This document shows positions 34,845 to 43,621 of a DNA stretch of 64,000 nucleotides, in pieces. The stretch's first letter is position 1; each line of letters opens with the position of its first letter. The notes beneath the pieces were generated by a model. It was not told the origin of the DNA, searched no databases, and saw only the letters and a list, made by a program, of their open reading frames with translations. The DNA is from an uncultured Collinsella sp. (GTDB lineage Bacteria; Actinomycetota; Coriobacteriia; Coriobacteriales; Coriobacteriaceae): assembly GCA_900546775.1 (NCBI GenBank), contig UREM01000006.1, forward strand, positions 5,510 to 69,509, given 5' to 3'. Position numbers and translations under genes: made by a program.

Positions 34845-35691
34845 ACTTTGCTGGGGCAACCGGCACCGTGATCTGCGTTACGTAGGTTGCCGGGTCGTCG
34901 CTGATGATGTCATCGATAAGGGCGATCTCGCGCGAAGGCCCGGTGGGCGCCAGGTTGTGCTCGCGCATATAGCCGAGCAGCTGCTTATAGCGCGGGGCTG
35001 CTTGCCCGTGCGTGCCGCGGAAGCTTATGGTCAGGCAGCGCGCGGCAGGTCGCGTCTCAACGTCGCCCAAGTAATCATCGGTGTCATCGAGCAGCAGGAA
35101 GACCTCGTCGTAGCCATCAAAGTCGCCGGCGGCGAGGCGTTCGGGCGCGATGCCCACACCCAGATTGCCCAGATAGGCAAAGGTTTCGTGCTGCCCCTGC
35201 TGAAGCTGGCGGATATGCCATCCCAGCGAATAGGCGTCGGTGGGATTGACGCGCTCGTGCAGCGTGGCGCAGCGAAGTTCGGGTTCCTCGATTTCGCTAA
35301 TGGTGTCGAGATCAGCATTCAAAGCGCCATGAAGCAAGGCAAGCCGCTGGTCAATCTTGCGCGACATGCGCTCCAACTCACGCCGCCTGTGCTCAATTAA
35401 CTCCTGTTGCTTGGTCAGTTGCCGTTGTATCAAATCCATATCGCGCGTAGTGACAAACTCGCGAATCTGCGCCAGCGGCAAGTCGAGAACGCGCAGGTTG
35501 CCGATGGTGTTGAGGGTGGAGAGCTGCCGCGATCCGTAGTAGCGGTACCCACTTGCCGGATCGACATATGCCGGCTCCAACAGCCCCATCTGCTCGTAAT
35601 GACGCAGTGTGCCCACGCTCAAATTGAGCAGGCGCGCCACCTCGCCAATGCGGAGCAGGCCCTCGGTATGTTCAGTTGGCGAGTCGGCCAT
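34843..35691 (-). CDS. MerR-family regulator with GyrI-like effector domain
   Basis: 282-aa MerR regulator: winged helix LLRIGEVARLLNLSVGTLRHYEQMGLLEP, dimerisation coiled coil (about 90-125), and a C-terminal AraC-effector/GyrI-like domain as in BmrR. Adjacent and co-oriented with a MATE pump gene whose promoter has a MerR-style palindrome, so it likely activates that pump when a drug-like ligand binds. Confidence 0.88.
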   Translation of the reverse strand: MADSPTEHTEGLLRIGEVARLLNLSVGTLRHYEQMGLLEPAYVDPASGYRYYGSRQLSTLNTIGNLRVLDLPLAQIREFVTTRDMDLIQRQLTKQQELIEHRRRELERMSRKIDQRLALLHGALNADLDTISEIEEPELRCATLHERVNPTDAYSLGWHIRQLQQGQHETFAYLGNLGVGIAPERLAAGDFDGYDEVFLLLDDTDDYLGDVETRPAARCLTISFRGTHGQAAPRYKQLLGYMREHNLAPTGPSREIALIDDIISDDPATYVTQITVPVAPAK

Positions 35692-35745
35692 AGGAACGCT
35701 CCTTTCAATAGAGCCGGGGAGGGGCGCCAGGCTCGCGTTGCCCCG

Positions 35746-37092
35746 CTACGCCACCAGTTTGTCAAAAGCCCCGCGCCGGTTGAGCACGGTAAACGCGACA
35801 ACACAGATGACTGCCGACAAAATCGATCCGCACGGCGAGGCAATGCCCATGGGAAACAACGTATCGGAATAGGCGTTCGACAGCAGCCATGCACCGGGCA
35901 CGCGAATGAGCGCCACGGCCAGCACGTTGTGCGCAAAGCCGATGTAGCTCTTGCCGTATGCAGCGAAAAAGCCGCTAAAGCAAATGTGGATGCCGGCAAA
36001 GATTGCATCGAAAATGTAGCTGCGCATATAGCCGGTGCCGGCCGCGACCACCGCGGGGTCCTTGGCAAAAAAGCCGATAAACGCCGGTGCCACCAGCCAC
36101 ATCAGCACCGTGATCAGGCAACCGTACACGACCGAGATGGTCATGGCATCTTTGAGCACCTGACGCGCGCGGTCGCCCTTGCCTGCGCCGGCGTTTTGCG
36201 CCGTGAGCGCGCTGACGGTGGCACCCATGGAACTCGGCACAATGAACAAAAAGCTGATCATCTTCTCGACCAGGCCCACGGCGGCGGCGTCGACCAGGCC
36301 GCGGTGGTTGGCGATGACGGTGATAAACATAAACGCCACCTGGATGCAGCCGTCCTGCACGGCTACGGGCACACCGATCTTAAGAATGCTGCCGAGCACT
36401 TCGGGCTGGGGGCGCAGGTCGCTGCGCTTAACGTGGATGTTCGTGCGACGGCTCTTGAGCCACACGAGCGCGAGGGCCACGCTCGACGTCTGCGCGATGA
36501 CCGTGCCGAGCGCCGCGCCCACGGGGCCGAGCCCCATGTGTCCGATAAACAGAAAGTCGAGCGCGATGTTGATGATGCATGCCACGCCGATCACGTACAT
36601 AGGCGAGCGCGAATCGCCCAGGCCGCGAAAGATGGCCGAAAGAATGTTGTACGCGGCGATAAAGGGAATGCCGATAAAGCAGATACGCAGGTAGGCGGCA
36701 GTTCCTTCGACCGCTTCGGCTGGCGTGCCAATGAGTGCCACAATCTGCGGACACAGTGCGAGCAGGACAGCGGCCAGCACCACCGAGACACCCATAAAAA
36801 GCGTGATGGTGTTGCCGATGGCGGTCTCGGCGCGGTCGAAGCGGCGCGAGCCCACGGCGTGGCCGACGATGACCGTCGTTCCCATGGCCAGGCCCACAAG
36901 CGTCACGGTAATGATATAGAGCGTCTGCGCGCCATTGCCCACGGCGGTGATGCCGGCGGCGCCGCTAAACTGCCCCATCATGTACAGGTCGGCCATGCCG
37001 TAGAGCATCTGCAAAAAGTACGAGAGCATATAAGGCAGGGCAAAGACCGCGATGGTCTTGAGGACATTGCCGCGTGTGAGGTCGTGTTCCAT
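35746..37092 (-). CDS. MATE-family efflux transporter
   Basis: Multidrug/toxin extrusion-type antiporter (448 aa) with two six-helix halves. N-terminal MEHDLTRGNVLKTIAVFALPYMLS and AIFRGLGDSRSPMYVI are typical of MatE proteins. Precedes the MerR gene on the same strand (about 55 nt gap), so one transcript likely carries both. Substrate unknown. Confidence 0.9.
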   Translation of the reverse strand: MEHDLTRGNVLKTIAVFALPYMLSYFLQMLYGMADLYMMGQFSGAAGITAVGNGAQTLYIITVTLVGLAMGTTVIVGHAVGSRRFDRAETAIGNTITLFMGVSVVLAAVLLALCPQIVALIGTPAEAVEGTAAYLRICFIGIPFIAAYNILSAIFRGLGDSRSPMYVIGVACIINIALDFLFIGHMGLGPVGAALGTVIAQTSSVALALVWLKSRRTNIHVKRSDLRPQPEVLGSILKIGVPVAVQDGCIQVAFMFITVIANHRGLVDAAAVGLVEKMISFLFIVPSSMGATVSALTAQNAGAGKGDRARQVLKDAMTISVVYGCLITVLMWLVAPAFIGFFAKDPAVVAAGTGYMRSYIFDAIFAGIHICFSGFFAAYGKSYIGFAHNVLAVALIRVPGAWLLSNAYSDTLFPMGIASPCGSILSAVICVVAFTVLNRRGAFDKLVA

Positions 37093-37124
37093 GGGCGGGG
37101 CACTTTCTGGCTTAGATCGTTTAC

Positions 37125-37168
37125 GTACCAGTGTAGTGAAAACCCTACAACGATTGTAGAGTCAAGGT
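37125..37168 (-). promoter_or_regulatory. MerR-type promoter of the MATE gene
   Basis: On the minus strand TTGACT is followed, after a 19-nt spacer holding the palindrome CTACAATCGTTGTAG, by TTCACT. A long spacer with a central dyad is characteristic of promoters activated by MerR regulators. Confidence 0.6.
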
Positions 37169-37263
37169 TTGTGTTGGCGGTGGGGCGAAAAAGTCACGCA
37201 CGCGTTCATTTCCAATTGAATACAGGGGCGCGTCCTGCGAGCTTGGTGCCTGCACTAGCCTTG

Positions 37264-37280
37264 CAGAAATCGATTTCGGA
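37264..37280. promoter_or_regulatory. GAAATCGATTTC palindrome upstream of the ABC exporter genes
   Basis: A perfect 12-bp CG-centred palindrome, matching the LacI-type sites at 22041 and 25372, about 80 nt before the first ABC gene. It may place the exporter under the LacI regulator or a paralogue. Confidence 0.45.
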
Positions 37281-37353
37281 ACACTTGACACCGCCGCACG
37301 GCGCGCCATAATACGTGGGTTTGCGAACAACGTTTGATGGGGGATGAACCTGC

Positions 37354-39183
37354 GTGCGCAATCTCAAGATTCTGTTTTCCTATCTGGGGGCATACCGCCG
37401 CGATGCCATGCTCGGCGTGCTCTTTGTGACGGCCGAGACGGCGCTCGAGCTGTTTATCCCGGTCATCATGGCAAATATCATCGATGTAGGCGTGCCCGCG
37501 GGCGACATCAACTACATGCTGTTGCAGGGCGCGTATATGCTGGTATGCGCCGCATGTTCGCTGCTGCTTGGCTTGGGCTATGCACGCACGTCCGCCCGCG
37601 TTGCCTCGGGGCTGGGCGCTAACCTGCGCGAGGCCGAGTATCGAAAGATCCAGACGCTCGCCTTTGGCAATCTGGATAACTACGACGCCAGCTCGCTCGT
37701 CACGCGCATGACCACCGATATCACTGTTATTCAAAACGCCATCGGCAACGGCTTTCGCCCCATGGTGCGCGGTCCCGTGACGCTTATCGTCGGCTTGGTC
37801 TATGCGTTGGTGCTGTCGCGTCCGCTTGCTACGGTATTCGCGATTATTCTGCCGGTGCTGGCGATCGTACTGGGCGTTATCACCTGTCGCGTCAGTCCGC
37901 TCTACCGCCAGCTGCAGACCTCGATGGACCATCTCAACGGTGTGGTGCAGGAGGACCTCACCGCCGTGCGCGCCGTCAAGGCGTACGTGCGCGCCGAGCA
38001 CGAGGAGGCCAAGTTCGATGCCGTCAATACCGAGCTCGCGCACACGGCGACGAAGACCTTTGGCAACGCCGTGCTCAACCTGCCGGTGTTTCAGCTGTCG
38101 ATGTACGTGGCGGCGCTTTCCATTCTGTGGATCGGCGGTCGCATGATTCTTGCCGGCGAGCTCGGCGTGGGCTCGCTCACGGGCTTTATGAGCTACGTGC
38201 TGCTCATCATGAACTCGCTCATGATGATCTCCAACGTGTTTTTGCTGCTCACCCGCGCACTTGCCAGCGTGGAGCGCATCTCGCGGGTGCTCGACGAGCG
38301 TTCGCTTATCCAAGCGCCCGACGCTGCCGCTGCCGTGCACGGGGTGGCCGACGGAAGCATCGAGTTTCGCGACGTGTCGTTTAAGTACCGCGCGGATGCT
38401 GCCGAGGATGTGCTCGAGCATATTGACCTTTGCATTGAGGCAGGCTCCACGGTGGGCGTGCTCGGCGGCACGGGCTCGGGCAAGAGTTCGCTTGTGCAGC
38501 TGATCGCGCGCCTGTACGACGCCACCGAAGGCGCCGTACTCGTGGGCGGGCGCGATGTGCGCGATTACGACCTGGTTGCCCTGCGCGACGCCGTGGGTAT
38601 CGTGCTGCAAAAGAACGTGCTGTTTACGGGTACCGTGCGCGAGAACCTGCAGTGGGGCGCGCCCGATGCCACCGACGAGGAGCTGCTGCGCGCCTGTCGA
38701 GCGGCATGTGTGGACGAGTTCCTGGATCGCATCGGCGGACTCGACGGCTATCTGGGCCAGGGCGGTGCCGGTGTCTCGGGCGGGCAGAAGCAGCGCCTGT
38801 GCATCGCGCGTACATTGCTCAAACATCCGCGTGTGCTCATCTTTGACGATTCGACCAGCGCGGTCGATATGGCGACCGACGCCAAGATTCGTGAGCATAT
38901 TGCTCAGATTCCCAATACGACGGTGATTGTCATCGCACAGCGCATTGCGAGCGTCATGGATGCCGACCGCATTATTGTGTTGGACGACGGTCGTGTCCAC
39001 GGCGTGGGCACGCACGAGGAACTGCTGGCGGGCGATAGCATCTACCAGGAGATTTACGCCTCGCAGATGGAGTTCGCGGGGAACGCGGACACCGGCGACG
39101 GCTGCGACGATGGCTGCGCGAATGATCCGTTTTCCTGCGTTCCCAGCGGATCGCCCTTGGAAGGGGGTGAGCGCCATGCCTAA
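37354..39183 (+). CDS. ABC exporter half-transporter with degenerate ATPase site
   Basis: ABC-B type fusion of six-helix membrane domain and nucleotide-binding domain (609 aa). Walker A GGTGSGKSS, signature VSGGQKQR, Walker B LIFDDSTSAVD. The catalytic Glu after Walker B is Asp here, typical of the non-hydrolysing partner in heterodimeric exporters of the LmrCD/TM287-288 type. GTG start at 37354 follows TGGGGGAT. The second half-transporter overlaps its last 8 nt. Confidence 0.9.
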   Translation: MRNLKILFSYLGAYRRDAMLGVLFVTAETALELFIPVIMANIIDVGVPAGDINYMLLQGAYMLVCAACSLLLGLGYARTSARVASGLGANLREAEYRKIQTLAFGNLDNYDASSLVTRMTTDITVIQNAIGNGFRPMVRGPVTLIVGLVYALVLSRPLATVFAIILPVLAIVLGVITCRVSPLYRQLQTSMDHLNGVVQEDLTAVRAVKAYVRAEHEEAKFDAVNTELAHTATKTFGNAVLNLPVFQLSMYVAALSILWIGGRMILAGELGVGSLTGFMSYVLLIMNSLMMISNVFLLLTRALASVERISRVLDERSLIQAPDAAAAVHGVADGSIEFRDVSFKYRADAAEDVLEHIDLCIEAGSTVGVLGGTGSGKSSLVQLIARLYDATEGAVLVGGRDVRDYDLVALRDAVGIVLQKNVLFTGTVRENLQWGAPDATDEELLRACRAACVDEFLDRIGGLDGYLGQGGAGVSGGQKQRLCIARTLLKHPRVLIFDDSTSAVDMATDAKIREHIAQIPNTTVIVIAQRIASVMDADRIIVLDDGRVHGVGTHEELLAGDSIYQEIYASQMEFAGNADTGDGCDDGCANDPFSCVPSGSPLEGGERHA

Positions 39184-41074
39184 GACATCCGCTCAGGCCC
39201 GTCCCGCCAATCTGACGCAGACGCTCCGCCGCCTGCTCTCCTACATGGGACACGCCAAGTTTTCGCTGCTCGCGGTGGGTGTGCTTGCCTCTGTGGCCGC
39301 CATCGCGAGCCTTGCCGGTACCTACATGGTGCGCCCCATCGTCAACGGTTTGGCAACGGGCGGCGAGGAACTGCTCGCTAGGCAGGTTATCTTTACCGCT
39401 GCCATCTACGCCGCGGGCGTGCTCTCGGCTCTGGGCTACTCGCAGATCATGGTGCGCGCGGCCCAACGCGTGGTGTCCGATATTCGCCGCGACCTGTTCG
39501 CGCACATCCAGATGCTGTCGCTGAGCTACTTCGACAGCACGCGCTCGGGTGACATCATGAGCTTCTTTACCAACGACGTCGACACCGTCTCCGAGGCGCT
39601 CAACAACAGCTTTGCCAACGTGATTCAGGCGAGCATCCAGGTGGTCGGCACCACGGCCATGCTCATCATCCTCAACTGGCAGCTCACGATTATCACGCTC
39701 GTGTGCGATGTGGCCATTGTGCTGTACGCTCGCTACTCGGGCATGCGTTCCAAGCGCTTTTTTGCCGCCCAACAGGCGTCGCTTGGCGACCTGGACGGAT
39801 ATATCGAAGAGATGGTCTCGGGCCAAAAGGTCATCAAGGTCTTTAATCACGAGCAGGCCAACGTGGCTGGTTTTGACGCGCGCAACCAAGAGCTGCGCCG
39901 CACCGGTGGTGCCGCGCAGGCCTACGCCAACTCGATGGTGCCCATGACCGTGGTGATCGGCTATGCCAACTACGCCATCGTCGCCGTGGCGGGCGGCATA
40001 CTCTGCATCAAGGGGCTCGCCGACGTAGGTGCGCTCGCGAGCTATCTGGTCTTTGTACGCCAGGCGGCCATGCCCATCAACCAGTTTACGCAGCTCGGCA
40101 ACTTCTTGCTTAACGCACTGGCCGGCGCCGAGCGCTTGTTTGCCGCCATGGATTTTAAGCCCGAGGTGGACGAGGGCTGCGTGGAGCTGGTGCAGACGGG
40201 CGATGCCGCGTGGGCGTGGAAGATTCCCGAGGGCCAGGGCGTGGGCGCGTACGGACACTTGCATGACGTGGCAGCCGTTGATGAGTCGGGCCGCGCGGTG
40301 GCTGCCGACGGTACCGAGCTCACGTGCGGCTTGGTTCCGCTTGCCGGCGACGTGCGCTTCCATGCCGTGGACTTTTCCTACGTGCCGGGCACCCGCGTGC
40401 TCACGGACCTCAACCTGTTTGCCAAGCCGGGGCAAAAGATCGCGTTTGTGGGCTCGACGGGCGCCGGAAAGACGACCATCACCAACCTCATCAACCGCTT
40501 CTACGAGGTCGATGACGGCGAGATCACGTACGACGGCATCGACGTCAAGCACATTGCCAAGGCCAGCCTGCGCGGGTCGCTCGGCATTGTGCTGCAGGAT
40601 ACGCACCTGTTTAGCGGCACCATTGCGCAGAACATCCGCTTTGGCAAGCTCGACGCGACCGACGAGGAGGTGCGCGCCGCTGCCGAGGCGGCCTGCGCCG
40701 ACTCGTTTATTCGCCGCCTGCCTAGAGGCTACGACACGCCGGTCACGGCCGACGGCGCCAACCTGTCGCAGGGCCAGCGCCAGCTGCTCGCCATCGCGCG
40801 CGTGGCCGTCGCTGACCCGCCGGTGCTCATCCTGGACGAGGCCACTTCGAGCATCGACACGCGCACCGAAAAGCTCATCGAGCGCGGTATGGACCGCATC
40901 ATGCGCGGACGCACCACGTTTATGATCGCGCACCGCCTGTCCACCGTCCGCGACGCCGATGCCATCATGGTCCTCGAACACGGCCGCATCATCGAGCGCG
41001 GCGCGCACGAAGAACTGCTCGCCCAGCACGGCGAGTACTGGCAGCTGGCGCATGGCTTAAAAGAGTTGGATTAA
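39176..41074 (+). CDS. ABC exporter half-transporter with canonical ATPase site
   Basis: 632-aa membrane-NBD fusion. Walker A GSTGAGKTT, signature LSQGQRQL, Walker B LILDEATSSID with catalytic Glu. An insert of about 60 residues (QTGDAAWAWKIPEGQGVGAY onward) separates the membrane and ATPase domains. Start ATG 39176 overlaps the preceding gene by 8 nt, so the two subunits are translationally coupled and form a heterodimer. Substrate unknown. Confidence 0.91.
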   Translation: MPKTSAQARPANLTQTLRRLLSYMGHAKFSLLAVGVLASVAAIASLAGTYMVRPIVNGLATGGEELLARQVIFTAAIYAAGVLSALGYSQIMVRAAQRVVSDIRRDLFAHIQMLSLSYFDSTRSGDIMSFFTNDVDTVSEALNNSFANVIQASIQVVGTTAMLIILNWQLTIITLVCDVAIVLYARYSGMRSKRFFAAQQASLGDLDGYIEEMVSGQKVIKVFNHEQANVAGFDARNQELRRTGGAAQAYANSMVPMTVVIGYANYAIVAVAGGILCIKGLADVGALASYLVFVRQAAMPINQFTQLGNFLLNALAGAERLFAAMDFKPEVDEGCVELVQTGDAAWAWKIPEGQGVGAYGHLHDVAAVDESGRAVAADGTELTCGLVPLAGDVRFHAVDFSYVPGTRVLTDLNLFAKPGQKIAFVGSTGAGKTTITNLINRFYEVDDGEITYDGIDVKHIAKASLRGSLGIVLQDTHLFSGTIAQNIRFGKLDATDEEVRAAAEAACADSFIRRLPRGYDTPVTADGANLSQGQRQLLAIARVAVADPPVLILDEATSSIDTRTEKLIERGMDRIMRGRTTFMIAHRLSTVRDADAIMVLEHGRIIERGAHEELLAQHGEYWQLAHGLKELD

Positions 41075-41122
41075 CCCGTTCGAGCACGATGCTTTGACCC
41101 TTCATGCCGCTCACCTCGTCTC

Positions 41123-41187
41123 AAACCATCACAACATTCGACGTTTTTTGCCAAAGTCGGGAAAAGCATCGAATGTTGTGATGGTTT
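41123..41187. repeat. Interspersed palindrome, AAACCATCACAACATTCG family, copy 1
   Basis: 65-bp element with complementary ends AAACCATCACAACATTCG and CGAATGTTGTGATGGTTT. Copy 2 at 42365-42429 differs at a single base; copies 3 and 4 (46474, 60119) keep the arms with a different centre. Confidence 0.9.
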
Positions 41188-41288
41188 TTCTACCACTCGA
41201 TCGGGTGGAATCGCTTTCTTGCGCACGAAGGTGTGCGGACCCGTGGGCAGGGGAATAAGGTTGGTTATCTGACTTCATTGGAGGGCTC

Positions 41289-42326
41289 ATGGACCTGCCG
41301 ATCGTCCTGTCCCATAAGACTGCCTGGCTGTACCACAATGTGGCGCGCCCGTCCGAGCCGCTCTCGCGAGCAAGCAGCCTATACGATGAGGACTCGCTTG
41401 CTAGCGAGGCGGAGCCGACTGCGAGCCTGCCCAAATTGGGACTCGATGCCAAGGGACTGAGGGCTTCGACAGCAGTTGGGATCGTTACCGACTATCTGGT
41501 TTCGCTTGGTATTCCACGAGAAGAGCTCGATCATATCGACACACTCGTCAACTTCGATTTTGAGCGTTCGACGCCGGCTGGGTTTAGGTGCCACGTGTTT
41601 GGGGCGCCGGTACCTCCAGGCCATCTTATCGAGGTGGCAGAGGGCCTTCTGGTGGTTGATGAGGCCATGTGCTTTGTCCAAGCGGGTTCGTGGATGAGTG
41701 AGCCCGAACAGCTGGAGTATGGTTATGAAATCTGCGCCCGATACCATTTGAATCATCTGTCGACAGGCGATTATATCGAGATGGGGCAGAGGTATACCGT
41801 TGCCGACTTGATTGCCTATTGCAATGAGAACCGATCTCGTCAGGGGGCCATACGCGCGGCCGCCGTGCTCAAGCGCGTGCACGATGGCGCGCGGTCGCCC
41901 ATGGAGACGGCCACCGCAATCATGGTCGTAGCAAAACGTTCCCAGGGCGGGCTGGGATACGCCAAGATCGAGCTCAACCATTGGGTCGATGTTCCCAACG
42001 AGTTCAAGTATCTCGCAAAGGCCGGGTATTTCGAGATCGACGTATATGCGCCTGCGAGCGGTACGGGGATTGAATATAACGGCTCGGACCATCTTGATAA
42101 GCAGCGCAGCGCGTCGGATGCGGAGCGTATGACCGTGCTGAGCGCGCTGGGCTTTAGGATGATCGTCCTCACCGGGACTCAGTTTGCCCACCAGCTGCAA
42201 TTGCACCGGACGATGAACGCCATTGCGCTCGCTATGGGCCTTAAGTGCGACCGAAGCGAAGCGTTCCAGAAACGTCAGAACGACCTGCGAGAATTCGTGA
42301 TTCGGCACTGGGACGGCGGCCTCTAG
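41289..42326 (+). CDS. Uncharacterised protein with AbiEi-like region and DUF559/Vsr-like nuclease C-terminus
   Basis: 345 aa. The N-terminal LSHKTAWLYHNV resembles AbiEi-type proteins. The C-terminal part (about residues 248-300) has EIDVYAPASGTGIEYNGSDH, then ERMTVLSALGFRMIVLTGTQF, matching the D...ExxG..H pattern of DUF559/very-short-patch-repair-like endonuclease folds. Function unknown. It stands alone and is flanked on both sides by near-identical copies of the AAACCATCACAAC palindrome (41123, 42365), as though carried as a cassette. Confidence 0.6.
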   Translation: MDLPIVLSHKTAWLYHNVARPSEPLSRASSLYDEDSLASEAEPTASLPKLGLDAKGLRASTAVGIVTDYLVSLGIPREELDHIDTLVNFDFERSTPAGFRCHVFGAPVPPGHLIEVAEGLLVVDEAMCFVQAGSWMSEPEQLEYGYEICARYHLNHLSTGDYIEMGQRYTVADLIAYCNENRSRQGAIRAAAVLKRVHDGARSPMETATAIMVVAKRSQGGLGYAKIELNHWVDVPNEFKYLAKAGYFEIDVYAPASGTGIEYNGSDHLDKQRSASDAERMTVLSALGFRMIVLTGTQFAHQLQLHRTMNAIALAMGLKCDRSEAFQKRQNDLREFVIRHWDGGL

Positions 42327-42364
42327 GGGCGTTTTGGTCCTTCTACGGGGTGCCGTGGGCAGGC

Positions 42365-42429
42365 AAACCATCACAACATTCGACGTTTTTTGCCAAAATC
42401 GGGAAAAGCATCGAATGTTGTGATGGTTT
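42365..42429. repeat. Interspersed palindrome, AAACCATCACAACATTCG family, copy 2
   Basis: 64 of 65 bases identical to copy 1 at 41123-41187, same orientation, beginning 39 nt after the stop of the nuclease-like gene. Confidence 0.9.
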
Positions 42430-42561
42430 GTGTGCTGAGGATGGGCTTGGGAAGTTCGTTTTGCTCGAAGCGACCTGTCCTGTCGTACGGGTGTCGGCGT
42501 GATTCTCCCGTGGGGTATTATGTTTTCCGAAGAATAAAACGCCGCGTGAGGGGAGGCCTGC

Positions 42562-43617
42562 GTGGACGGACACGTGCAACATGACGGCTTTGGCCGCGAT
42601 ATCAACTACCTGCGTATTGCCGTTACCGACAAGTGCAATTTCCGCTGCATTTACTGCATGCCGGCCGATGGCGTGGCGCCCCGCGCGCACGACGAGCTGC
42701 TCAGCGCCGAGGAAATCGCCCGCTTTGTGCGCTTGGTAGCGGGGGAGGGCATTCGCCGCGTGCGCCTGACGGGCGGCGAGCCGCTGGTCAGCCGCCGTAT
42801 CATTCCGCTTATTCGCGACATCCGCGCGATTCCGCAGATCGAGGACATCTCGCTTACCACCAACGGCGCCTTGCTGCCCAAGCTGGCGCCGCAGCTCAAA
42901 GACGCGGGGCTTAACCGCGTCAACATCTCGCTCGACACGCTCGACCCCTTGCTGTTTGGAAAGATCACGCGCCTGGGTCGGCTCGAGCAGACCATGGCCG
43001 GCATCGACGCGGCGCTGGCTTGGGGCTTTGAGCCCGTTAAGGTCAACTGCGTTGTGGTGCGCCGACTCAACCAGGATGTGGCGGCCCTTGCGCGGCTCAC
43101 GCTCGACCGCCCCATCCACCTGCGCTTTATCGAATACATGCCCATTGGCGACGAGCGCACGAGCTCGCATTGCGCTGTGGACCCGCATGCGCCCGCGCTC
43201 AATCCCGAGCTGTGGGACGCGAGCGATACCGTGCCGAGCGACGAGCTGCGGGCGCGCATCAATGCCGGGGCCGCCGCGGTGGGACTGGGCGACCTCGAGC
43301 CGCTCGACATCAACGACGCTCCTGCCGGCGCGGGCCCTGCGCGCTACTGGCGCTTTCCGGGTGCGGCGGGAACGGTCGGCTTCATCAGCGCCATGTCCAA
43401 TCATTTTTGTGCGAACTGCAACCGTCTGCGCCTGACGGCCGATGGCAACGTGCGTCCGTGCCTGTTCAGCGATGCCGAGTATTCGGTGCGTGAGGCGCTG
43501 CGCCGTGGTGATGATATGCAGGTACTTTCGATTTGGCGCGATGCTGTGGCCCACAAACCGCAGGAACACGCGATAATTGAGGGCACGCAACGATTTATGT
43601 CCCAAATCGGAGGATGA
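42562..43617 (+). CDS. moaA: GTP 3',8-cyclase MoaA
   Basis: Radical SAM enzyme of molybdenum cofactor synthesis (351 aa) converting GTP to 3',8-cyclo-GTP. N-terminal cluster CNFRCIYC, C-terminal cluster CANCNRLRLTADGNVRPC, and the conserved Gly-Gly C-terminus. GTG start at 42562 follows GAGGGGAGG. Followed four nt later by the MoaC-MobB gene, which performs the next step. Confidence 0.96.
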   Translation: MDGHVQHDGFGRDINYLRIAVTDKCNFRCIYCMPADGVAPRAHDELLSAEEIARFVRLVAGEGIRRVRLTGGEPLVSRRIIPLIRDIRAIPQIEDISLTTNGALLPKLAPQLKDAGLNRVNISLDTLDPLLFGKITRLGRLEQTMAGIDAALAWGFEPVKVNCVVVRRLNQDVAALARLTLDRPIHLRFIEYMPIGDERTSSHCAVDPHAPALNPELWDASDTVPSDELRARINAGAAAVGLGDLEPLDINDAPAGAGPARYWRFPGAAGTVGFISAMSNHFCANCNRLRLTADGNVRPCLFSDAEYSVREALRRGDDMQVLSIWRDAVAHKPQEHAIIEGTQRFMSQIGG

Positions 43618-43621
43618 TCAT

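Noticed and set aside
41289..42326. Assigning the nuclease-like protein as a RAYT transposase for the palindromes
   Set aside because: It lacks the HUH and Tyr motifs of REP-associated transposases; only position links it to the repeats.
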